A DNA stretch of 27,614 nt from UBA1731 sp964567665 (GTDB taxonomy: Bacteria > Verrucomicrobiota > Kiritimatiellia > RFP12 > UBA1067). The stretch spans positions 1 through 27,614 of the forward strand of contig CAZMNN010000032.1 in the NCBI GenBank assembly GCA_964567665.1, in the 5' to 3' direction. Positions 17,101 to 23,868 of this stretch are shown piece by piece. Each line of letters begins with the position of its first letter. Within the stretch, counting starts at the first letter, position 1. A program made the position numbers and the translations under genes. Below the pieces are notes generated by a model. It was not told the DNA's origin. It saw nothing but the letters and a program-made list of their open reading frames with translations, and did no database searches.

Positions 17101-18279
17101 TCGGCGTCCGCCGTTTCACAAGGGGACTGGAAGCGTCGGCTTGAGCCGACGGCCGCCTTCCTCAGGGATTTTCGCGGACGCCTTGACTCCCGTGCGTCAG
17201 GAGTCGATCTAAGGGCGGATTTCCATTGTGTCGCCACGAACGCGATTGCAGCACTCGACGATGCGCTTACGCATGACGATCCGCTCAAGGCGATGGCGGC
17301 GATCAGTACGCCGAAGCTGATGTTCGCGCTCGATCATGACGGACGCTTCCCGCCCGGACTTGTCATGTCCGGCAAGGGGCGACAGGTGGGCGGGTGGCCA
17401 TCCGGCGCCGCACGGACACCGAAGCTCAAGGTGATGCGTCAGTTCGGCGGCGATCCGATAGAGCGTCCGATCGGCAGTGCCCTGTCGTTCGCCAGCGACG
17501 GAAGACGCATTTGGGCGGCGTTCGAGGCCGGTGGACGTCTGCAGTTGCGCGAATTCGACAGCAGCGGAACATATCTGCGGAGCGGCGTCCTTACGCGCAT
17601 TCCGCTCGACTGGAGACGCTACTCCGACAGGGATTCGAGGCATACGTACATCTATCCGCCCGAGTACGTGCAGGGATGGCGCATAGGATATGCGGACGGA
17701 GCGCTTGTGGCCGGTGGCCGGGCGTACGATGTTAACGAAGGCTTCCGTGAAATCGTTCGGACTGTCGGGCGTGAACCAGAGCCGGTAAAGACAAACGCCA
17801 AGGTGAAGTTAAAGACCGGAACGGGCAATTTCAACGTGCCATCGCGACTTCGCGCCGAAAACGGCAAACTGCTCGTTTTATCGGACAAGGGTGTCGTGGC
17901 GTTCAATCCGTCCACAGGCGAACGTGGTGCAACGGATGCAGATGTAAAGGCATTTGGCGTCAAGAAAGACGACCGCCTTTCGCTGAAGACAGGCTCCGCC
18001 CAGAGCGAAGAGCGCGGCGAGATGCCGTGGCGGCTTCCGACGGACGAGTGTTTGGACGGCAAAGGGCTGCGCTGGGTTGTGGACAGAGGATCGGATCTTC
18101 TTGTGGCGTTGGATGCCAAGACAGGTGCGCTTGTCGGTGTGTACGGAAACAGCGGGACGATGGACTGCAGGGGCGAACTGCGTTTCAGTGCGCCGACGGG
18201 AGTGGCAGCGCTTGGCGGAAAGTTGTATGTCATGGATTCCGGAAATTTAAGGATTGTTGAGATCAAGGTGGAAAGGTAA
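14179..18279 (+). CDS. Very large secreted protein with probable glycoside-hydrolase barrel and NHL-like C-terminus
   Basis: This 1366-residue protein is exported: a hydrophobic stretch (AHAALAAASVALVCGA) follows the start. The ATG at 14179 has GAGGT upstream; ATG 14215 would give a shorter, more usual signal peptide, so the start is uncertain. The N-terminal 450 residues look like beta-sandwich modules (YRWYSW, ETGWYVLEQRG, DGFSYAVDIPD, GGVETGGFYP). Residues of about 455-880 have the pattern of a TIM barrel, with FIPHVYLFGD, FDGISLRVSTGW and ELYINWWPSD at strand-like positions. The final 150 residues contain NHL or propeller-type repeats (FNVPSRLRAENGKLLVLSD; FSAPTGVAALGGKLYVMDSG). It is paralogous to the next gene. 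A glycoside-hydrolase role is inferred from the barrel and the operon; I cannot name a CAZy family or prove the catalytic acids. Confidence 0.72.
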   Translation: MICLKVEIGTQVMMRMAHAALAAASVALVCGASPVGSKSGDARPDGGVVIERPRDSVDSADIYRWYSWSDCDPKRIERKEYVKCEGRLIYNIDIPETGWYVLEQRGMANGWARSIFIDGRAEFDGLTTDDKCCDESLPRHERWYREGCLFLEKGRHTLAYERLFFPGWFPEIWRLRHGVKPSDMCRIRVVENVVRVGDTLALDVMSGSATTSVRCVLTAHRKDAKEVVSLGTIDFSPASRPVVKRFEARLPKQGVWRIRVDGVEDSSAGTVVSVDVKPTAPGTNLVKTLIADIDCVATPPYREVDGATRIVSAPFGRYRESSGNASNRDWALDGFSYAVDIPDIRHTYLLEVTYPDDTFRSIGFWTNDRGRLDTPAVPKSEGVTLTGGVETGGFYPISNAMDTHEAFFYPTGTNLTIAVINLNAGSRAAASRIRVWRIDGPLPAAAEGNRRGRLAGAFFEEYGRWKRHFGMGNDPNPERCKDADDLRSMERWGEWNRFAGVNLMSPSVVAYLNILYPTKVLSGSNVHSLNGARMLALVAEKYGQRFIPHVYLFGDPQLAKRLGISDEKMPDAKSKSGFRIVPRFKNPDVVEWDKDGKTEVPWRQWAFNCLHPDVQDHVVRAMAELAGMLSDTKSFDGISLRVSTGWQPSGLTGLFNADWGYGDWTMREFTKDTGISVPGAAGAPDRFRARYDFLMSDANRPIWLDWRTARIKAFYRRMHDAMDAVAPGRELYINWWPSDQTRDERKATEMKECGVDPDDWRDEKGISIHRSGTALYGRRYFTPRHMATQFNSVFDRMKLKASETGRRATCLYTEYYEVEYNMKWADYGVRDGTAFDACAMPHRYERQLYAYALAECDTATVFNGGNGWMFGTPAETEPFMREYLALPPERFGRIAGVADGVVCFRERRTEEGLFVYAVNVGDEPAEVSIDIRGGNVTSAVDGSLAATHFTLEPYGLKSLLVKRGFLGLRKGRVVSASAVSQGDWKRRLEPTAAFLRDFRGRLDSRASGVDLRADFHCVATNAIAALDDALTHDDPLKAMAAISTPKLMFALDHDGRFPPGLVMSGKGRQVGGWPSGAARTPKLKVMRQFGGDPIERPIGSALSFASDGRRIWAAFEAGGRLQLREFDSSGTYLRSGVLTRIPLDWRRYSDRDSRHTYIYPPEYVQGWRIGYADGALVAGGRAYDVNEGFREIVRTVGREPEPVKTNAKVKLKTGTGNFNVPSRLRAENGKLLVLSDKGVVAFNPSTGERGATDADVKAFGVKKDDRLSLKTGSAQSEERGEMPWRLPTDECLDGKGLRWVVDRGSDLLVALDAKTGALVGVYGNSGTMDCRGELRFSAPTGVAALGGKLYVMDSGNLRIVEIKVER

Positions 18280-18283
18280 GACG

Positions 18284-21200
18284 ATGAGACTTGGGATGAT
18301 TGGAGCCGTTGCGCTTCTTGCCGCAACGGCAGCTTCCGGAGATTTATTTGCCGTCGAGACGGTATTCAAGGGCGGATTCTGGACGGACGGCGGATTTTAC
18401 GGCGACGGTCGCTGGACGCAGGAAGAGCTTCGGGCAACGCCGGACAAACCTCCTCACGGGTTCAGGCTGCCGTACCGGGTGAACGTGCGCAAGGCTGGCT
18501 GGTATGAAACACGTTTCATCGGCGGCGAGGGGGCGGCGGCCATTCAGGCCGACTATCTGGTTGACGGCGAACTTGTCGCGTTTGCCGCCCCGATGGCGTC
18601 CGGAGGGAAGAAGGATGTCGTCGAAGGCCCATATCTATGGCTTGAATCCGGGTTGCGTGAAATCCGCATCGAACTGTTGGGACGACGTTCGTTTCCGATG
18701 CGGATGTTTGGCGCGTTCGAGCTTCGCACGGCGGCGCGGGCGCTACGTGCGGAGAAGGCCGGGCATGACGTTGTGCGGCTTGGCCGCGAAAAGATGAAGC
18801 TGAGGTTTGCCGGTTCCGGCGGGCAGACAGTCGAGGTGAAGATTGCGCCGCAGTCGCAACCGCTTACGTGGCAAACCGCCGCAACCGTCACGCTGCCGGC
18901 CGGCGATCGTGCAGCGTGCGTAGTCGAGATCGACTTTCCTTCCGAGGGTATGTATTTCGTGAAGGGATGGCGAGACGGCGTGGAGCTGCCGCCGAACGAG
19001 TTTCCGCTGATGGAGGCTGTCGCCTTGGACATGAACGCCGTGGCATCGACGTCGAATGCAGATCTGTCTCGCTGTGAACCTGTGGTCGAGATCGACTGCG
19101 TGAAGCGTCCGCCGGATTTTGAGGCAAACGGGAAAAGCCGTGTGACGGAGCGCGGAATGCTCGTCTATCGCGAGTCGCATGACAACACGAAAGACACTGT
19201 CGAACCATATGACGGGACACAGTCTCCGAATCTTTCCGGATTTTCGTATCGTGTTTGTGTTCCTATGGCGCAGATACCCTATCTGCTTGAATACGAGATT
19301 GCCGACGATGACAGGCGCGTGATGACGTTCCGGCATGATTGGCTTGCACCAGACGGATCTATAATGGACGGAAATGAAGGCTATCAGTCCAAGGGAACGG
19401 AAACAGGCGGCTTCTTTCCGCTCTCCGGGAAGCTTGTGCGGCAGACGCAGATCATTTGGCCGCTGTCGACAAACGGCGTGTTGAGCGTAATGAATCTGCG
19501 TCCCGGTGCACGGGCCGCCGTCGCCAGGATTCGCCTGTCACGTTTCCCTGGTGATGTGGTTCCGTCCATGGCAACTCCGCAAAAGGGTGGGCGCGTCTTC
19601 TCCTATTGGGAGGAGGAGGGAGAAAACTACGGCATCATGATCGGGGCCGGAGGGTTTCGCGGGTTGTGCCGAGGTGTCTCGTACCTCGACAAGGCGAAGC
19701 GCTGGATGGAGATGGTGCGCTTCTATGGCGGCAATGCCGTCAGCGGCATGGGAATCGCATACCAAGGGGCGTCATGGCGGACGCGGGCGCTGCGCACGTC
19801 GTTGGAAGGCCCATCGTTCTCGCATCTGCGGTTGCTGGCGCTTCTTGCCGAACGGTATGGCATGACGTTCACGCCAGAGTGGTTCAACACCGGGCATCCA
19901 TATTGGTCGACGGTCAGAACCTATCCGTTCGCAGGAGGAAGAACGGAGGATACGCAGTCGCTTTCGGCGTCAAACGTCTATCCTGACGGCAACGTCGTGA
20001 ACCAGACAGTAAATCCGCTTTCGTCGCACGTGCAGGCTGACGTGTTCGCCGGGATGCGCGAGATTGTCGACGAGATCGGCGATTCCCCCGCATTCGGCGG
20101 CGTGGCGTTCCGCGTAGATCCGTGGCAGTTCTCCGGCGAGTTCTGCTTCAAGTCGCTTCTCTGGGGGTACAACGACTGCATAGTCCGTGACTTCTCGCGT
20201 GAGACTGGTGTGCAGGTTCCGGCTGGGGACGCCACGGCACGTTATCTGTTTCTGACGCAGGGCGATGCGGCAGTGCGCGAAAAGTGGATTCGCTGGAGGT
20301 GCGACAGGGTTGCCGCATATCATGCGGCGATCCTCGGCATCCTTCGTGGCGGTGTTGGCGGCGGTGACGTGAAGCTGCTGGTTGCCGGTCGCTTCGATCA
20401 GGAGAGCCAGTATCTCAAACCGGAGTCGATCATGGAACGCGCACGTGGCTGCGGAGTGGATCTTGAGCGTCTGCCGGAGGGGATGGTGTTCCTTCCTGTC
20501 GCACGATACGGCGAACTCGGAAACTCGCCCGTCCAGTCGCGTGAAATATACGACGAGTTCTTCCTTACGGAGAACGGTCGGCTTGGACGCGGATTCGCGG
20601 CCTATATGAACTACCGCGAACTGGCAAACGACTGGCCGGCGAAGTCGCTTGGCGTCCCGTACGAGTCTGGGAAGGCGACCTACCATTGTTCGGCGATTCT
20701 CGGAGCCGGACGTGCCGTTCTCGAAAAGTACGCTGCCGTGCTTGCGGAAAACGATGTTGCGTACCTGCGCGATGGCGGAAACTGCGACTGCTTTGGCGAT
20801 CCGCGTATCGTCGGGCCGTGGCTTGCCGCGTACAGCCGTATCCCCGCGACGCCGTTTGATCGCGTTCAAGGTGTGAATGATCCGGTCGCGGTCTGGCATC
20901 GCTCGGTGGATGGAACGTACTGGTATTATCTTGTGAACCGGGAAGGGTTCGAGACGTCGGCAACGCTGACGTTCTCCGACGGAACGGAGAAGACGGTCAA
21001 GATGGAGCCGTGGGGGCTTTGTGTGCAGAGCGAGAGCGGCGGCCGCCGGATTGAAAGGGCGGCGAGCGTATATCCAGCCTCCGCAAAGGCGGAAGTCAGA
21101 AAGACGCTTGCAGCGGCCGAGGGCGTTGTCAAGAGTGAGAAGGCAAAGGCTGCGCTTGAACGCGCATGGGGTGCGGCAATCTCCGGCAAATGGTGGCGCA

Positions 21201-22201
21201 CGAGAATGGAACTTGCGTCTGCGCCTGTCATGGCGGAGCTTGCGGTATGCGGACGGATGCCGCCGCTTCTCGATCGTTCGCCGTTTCCGAACCGGATGGA
21301 CGCTGGTGTCCGTCATGGACATTGGACGCTCTGCACACCGCTGCTGCCGCTCGCGTCGCTTTCGGAAAGAACGGTGCCGTCGGAATCGGTCAATGACCGG
21401 TGGACGGGCGACCGCGTGATATGGGGCGAAGACGGAACGGTGTCGCTTCGTCTCAGCCTGAAGGCGGCTGGACGGTATGATCTGCATATCGGCCATGCCG
21501 CAACGACACCTGGATATGCGACAGTTGAGGTCAACGGCAGACGGATCGACCGCATCCTGACGTTTGTCGACGCACGAATGCCCGGCGCGGACATCCTGCG
21601 CGGAATCGAGATGCCAGTCGGCGAGGTCGTAGTGCGCATCGTCGGCACGTCTCCGCTGGGCGTGTATGCCGTCAGGTGTCTGCCCAGTCTGAAGCCGATT
21701 CCTGGTCACAGGTGGGTGCTCAGCGGATCGATCGATTCCCCGTGTCTGCACGGGGAGTTCACGCCGGAGCGCATCTCCGAGTCGTTTGCGAACCTTTTCC
21801 GGACGTATGCAGAGAAAAGGGATTCTCTGACCTGGCATCAGCAGGTGAAGGGATTGGAGGATGGACTTTCAGACCGGGGGCTGTACGTGCCTCTTCGCTC
21901 TTCGGGGATGCGGGCAAAGGATTCATGGATCGCCCGGACGGAGATTCGGTCGGACAGCGCGAAACGCGTAATGTTTGTCTGTGCGATAGACTGGTGGTGT
22001 AAAGTTCTCGTGAACGGCAGGGAGATTGAAACGGACTGCACGGACGCGAGCGGGGCGAACTTCAGCACACACTATCCGTACTACACCGGGATTGTAGATC
22101 TTCGTGAAGGCGTTAACGAGGTGGTGATTCTCGGACAGTCCGGCTCGTTCGGCGCGGCGTTCGCGACGTGGATATCCGATGACGACACGGTGAAATACTG
22201 A
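18284..22201 (+). CDS. Very large secreted paralogue of the preceding protein
   Basis: This 1305-residue protein starts at ATG 18284, four bases after the previous stop, with GGTGGAAAGG upstream and a clear signal peptide (MRLGMIGAVALLAATAASG). It aligns in order with its upstream neighbour: an SGFSYRV beta module, TETGGFFPLSG, a barrel segment starting near residue 434 (SYWEEEGENYG), LLALLAERYGMTFTPEW, FGGVAFRVDPWQ, and LAENDVAYLRDGGN against LAECDTATVFNGGN. The C-terminal part differs: in place of propeller repeats it has galactose-binding-like beta modules (YDLHIGHAATTPGYATVEV; WWCKVLVNGREIET). Duplication followed by exchange of the C-terminal modules would explain the pair. A glycoside-hydrolase function is inferred from context only. 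Confidence 0.72.
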   Translation: MRLGMIGAVALLAATAASGDLFAVETVFKGGFWTDGGFYGDGRWTQEELRATPDKPPHGFRLPYRVNVRKAGWYETRFIGGEGAAAIQADYLVDGELVAFAAPMASGGKKDVVEGPYLWLESGLREIRIELLGRRSFPMRMFGAFELRTAARALRAEKAGHDVVRLGREKMKLRFAGSGGQTVEVKIAPQSQPLTWQTAATVTLPAGDRAACVVEIDFPSEGMYFVKGWRDGVELPPNEFPLMEAVALDMNAVASTSNADLSRCEPVVEIDCVKRPPDFEANGKSRVTERGMLVYRESHDNTKDTVEPYDGTQSPNLSGFSYRVCVPMAQIPYLLEYEIADDDRRVMTFRHDWLAPDGSIMDGNEGYQSKGTETGGFFPLSGKLVRQTQIIWPLSTNGVLSVMNLRPGARAAVARIRLSRFPGDVVPSMATPQKGGRVFSYWEEEGENYGIMIGAGGFRGLCRGVSYLDKAKRWMEMVRFYGGNAVSGMGIAYQGASWRTRALRTSLEGPSFSHLRLLALLAERYGMTFTPEWFNTGHPYWSTVRTYPFAGGRTEDTQSLSASNVYPDGNVVNQTVNPLSSHVQADVFAGMREIVDEIGDSPAFGGVAFRVDPWQFSGEFCFKSLLWGYNDCIVRDFSRETGVQVPAGDATARYLFLTQGDAAVREKWIRWRCDRVAAYHAAILGILRGGVGGGDVKLLVAGRFDQESQYLKPESIMERARGCGVDLERLPEGMVFLPVARYGELGNSPVQSREIYDEFFLTENGRLGRGFAAYMNYRELANDWPAKSLGVPYESGKATYHCSAILGAGRAVLEKYAAVLAENDVAYLRDGGNCDCFGDPRIVGPWLAAYSRIPATPFDRVQGVNDPVAVWHRSVDGTYWYYLVNREGFETSATLTFSDGTEKTVKMEPWGLCVQSESGGRRIERAASVYPASAKAEVRKTLAAAEGVVKSEKAKAALERAWGAAISGKWWRTRMELASAPVMAELAVCGRMPPLLDRSPFPNRMDAGVRHGHWTLCTPLLPLASLSERTVPSESVNDRWTGDRVIWGEDGTVSLRLSLKAAGRYDLHIGHAATTPGYATVEVNGRRIDRILTFVDARMPGADILRGIEMPVGEVVVRIVGTSPLGVYAVRCLPSLKPIPGHRWVLSGSIDSPCLHGEFTPERISESFANLFRTYAEKRDSLTWHQQVKGLEDGLSDRGLYVPLRSSGMRAKDSWIARTEIRSDSAKRVMFVCAIDWWCKVLVNGREIETDCTDASGANFSTHYPYYTGIVDLREGVNEVVILGQSGSFGAAFATWISDDDTVKY

Positions 22202-22217
22202 CATGGAGGAACTGTGC

Positions 22218-23243
22218 ATGGAAAAGGTAGACAGAAAGGTCTTGCGCTTGTCCGCCACGCTTGCGGTCGGGCTTTCATGTCTTGTGCCGTCTGCGGTGTC
22301 TGCGCATGATAGCCCCTGTGGAGACGGCGCGTGTCCTGCGGTCGAGACGCGGACGCTTGAGAACGAGTTTCTCAAGGTGGTGGTCGTTCCGGCTTGGGGC
22401 GGGCGCATGATGTTCTTTGGCCGTCCGGGCGGGAAGAATGCGCTCTGGACGGACTGTGCCGCCGCACGGAACACCGTGGACGCGAATGGAAATGCGGTCT
22501 GGAAGAATGTCGGCGGCGAGAAGACATGGGTCGGTACAATGCCGATCTGGAAGGGATTTGCGGATTCCGGGGAGATGTGGCCGCCATGCAAATGGTTCGA
22601 TTCCGGTGCGCTTGAAGTTGTTCGGGCTAACGGGACGAACATTCTGCTGAAGACTGCAACATACCGAAGTGGTGAGTGGACGGTTGCGCTGGAGCGTGAG
22701 TTCACGCTTGTTGGAGACCGTCTTCTCCTGCGTGAGACGCTCATCTCTCCGGATGGCGGCGAGCCGGTCGAGGACGATTCGCGGCGTGTGTGGAGCGTGA
22801 CGCAGATACCGCTTGTTGACCGGGTTTCTGTCCGCATGACTGGTTCGGGACGTGCGATCAGGTATTGCGACTCCGTGGCACTTCCTGCTGCGCAGGATGG
22901 TTGGGCTGTAGCCGACCTGTCGGTGGCGAAGCGTCATGGACGGTGCGCGTTTGACGGAGATGCCATTGCGGCGGATATCCCCGGCGTGGGGCGGCTCCTC
23001 ATTGAACAGCAGGCGGCAGAACGTCACATCGAGAAGCTGTTCAACGAACCGAGCCGCGCCATTGTCTACACGACTGGACGCGACTTCAAGCCATCGACGT
23101 GGTCTGGGTTCGGCACACACCCTTATGTGGAGCTTGAGTTCGTCGCTCTCGGTCCGGACGCAGAGCATACTCTGACTTTCAAGATCACGGAAGCGTCGGC
23201 ATCGAGCCAAACATCTTCATCCGTCGCGAACCCGCGTCAATGA
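22218..23243 (+). CDS. Secreted DUF4380-like mutarotase-fold protein
   Basis: This 341-residue protein has a signal peptide (LSATLAVGLSCLVPSAVSA). The first domain begins with LENEFLKVVVVPAWGGRMMF, which matches the opening of galactose-mutarotase-like or DUF4380 proteins (conserved L-x-V-x-P-x-x-GG-R). The rest follows the beta-sandwich pattern of that fold. The ATG at 22218 is preferred to 22203 because GGAGG (22205-22209) lies eight bases before it. It is the last gene of the secreted-protein operon, 16 bases after its neighbour. Proteins of this fold bind sugars and some act as epimerases or lyases. No catalytic residues could be assigned. Confidence 0.65.
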   Translation: MEKVDRKVLRLSATLAVGLSCLVPSAVSAHDSPCGDGACPAVETRTLENEFLKVVVVPAWGGRMMFFGRPGGKNALWTDCAAARNTVDANGNAVWKNVGGEKTWVGTMPIWKGFADSGEMWPPCKWFDSGALEVVRANGTNILLKTATYRSGEWTVALEREFTLVGDRLLLRETLISPDGGEPVEDDSRRVWSVTQIPLVDRVSVRMTGSGRAIRYCDSVALPAAQDGWAVADLSVAKRHGRCAFDGDAIAADIPGVGRLLIEQQAAERHIEKLFNEPSRAIVYTTGRDFKPSTWSGFGTHPYVELEFVALGPDAEHTLTFKITEASASSQTSSSVANPRQ

Positions 23244-23252
23244 AAGATCGTT

Positions 23253-23390
23253 GAGTGTCCAGTATTTGGCAAACCAGCAACCGCCAGACTATCTACGGAG
23301 TGTCCTTCCCATTTGACAAACTGGGGGGGGGGGAGGGAGGGGGCTGATGCCCCCATCGTTTTTCGAGAGTGTCCGTTATTATTGCACAAC
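23253..23390. repeat. Three copies of a GAGTGTCC...CAAAC motif
   Basis: The motif GAGTGTCC, then 3-6 bases, then an ATTTGGCAAAC-like word, occurs at 23253-23274, 23298-23321 and 23367-23390. A fourth copy lies at 27426-27448. The second copy contains TTGACA (23313-23318) and is followed by a run of 11 Gs (23323-23333). The repeated, spaced layout looks like the terminal or internal repeats of an insertion element whose body is lost or decayed next door. The motif itself is seen directly; its origin is inferred. Confidence 0.6.
23339..23363 (+). terminator. Terminator-like hairpin downstream of the secreted-protein operon
   Basis: GGGGGC (23339-23344), loop TGAT, and GCCCCC (23349-23354) form a perfect stem, followed after ATCG by five Ts (23359-23363). 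It lies 95 bases after the operon's last stop. A near-identical unit at 27398-27422 keeps the pairing through a wobble, so the structure may be part of a dispersed repeat that also works as a terminator. Confidence 0.45.
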
Positions 23391-23444
23391 TGCACTGGAG
23401 TGAACTCCAGCGGCGAATTGCAACCCAAGTGGCGCAGGAAGTCC

Positions 23445-23789
23445 CTAAGGCGTTTTGGCAAGACGTGAATGGTAGTCATATGCGGTCTCTCCTTTCAGCG
23501 AGCGCCTGTGGATTGAGTTGACGATGGCCTTGACCGCGAGGACATCCTCGTGCGTAACCGTCAACCATCGAGTAATCTGTCCTCTTCATAAGCCATCGCT
23601 TGGTATGCTCCTTCTAGCTCACGGCATCTGCCTTTCGGTATGCTTCTTTTAACGATGTAATCATATCGGCTCTGCAGGTATCGTGGGCATCGCCTTGCCC
23701 CTGCGGGCGGCCAGCTCCATGGAGATGGTGGCGGTGTCCTTTCTTCTTCGTGGAGCGGCATGGTTTTCCCCTGTCTGAAACTGCGCCAT
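23445..23789 (-). pseudogene. Frameshifted gene remnant, possibly transposase-derived
   Basis: Read on the minus strand, protein-like segments continue through three or more frame breaks: MELAARRGKAMPTIPAEPI, then DMITSLKEAYRKADAVS, then ELEGAYQAMAYEEDRLLDG, then LTVTHEDVLAVKAIVN and IHRRSLKGETAYDYHSRL, ending at a stop at 23445-23447. The total is about 115 codons. The last segment faintly resembles the N-x-x-PRKxLxxKTPxE ending of IS30 or IS3-type transposases, and the GAGTGTCC repeats lie beside it. The decay by frameshifts is seen directly; the transposase origin is a guess. Confidence 0.4.
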
Positions 23790-23833
23790 GAGATATTGCA
23801 ACTTTCCGTGAATTTTGTTCAATATTTATCGAT

Positions 23834-23862
23834 TTCACATAGATGTCAAAATGTGGTATAAT
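23834..23862 (+). promoter_or_regulatory. Promoter of the GH20 gene, predicted leaderless transcript
   Basis: TTCACA (23834-23839) and TATAAT (23857-23862) are 17 bases apart, and TGG before the -10 makes it an extended -10 box. The ATG at 23869 begins seven bases after the -10, where transcription itself should start. No Shine-Dalgarno sequence precedes it. Confidence 0.75.
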
Positions 23863-23868
23863 ATCGAC

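Noticed and set aside
23313..23340. Second poly-G promoter
   Set aside because: TTGACA is followed by a G run as in the right-edge promoter, but no -10 box is present at a usable distance.
23815..23868. Upstream in-frame ATG for the GH20 gene
   Set aside because: The promoter -35 and -10 boxes lie inside this segment and the added residues would bury the signal peptide.
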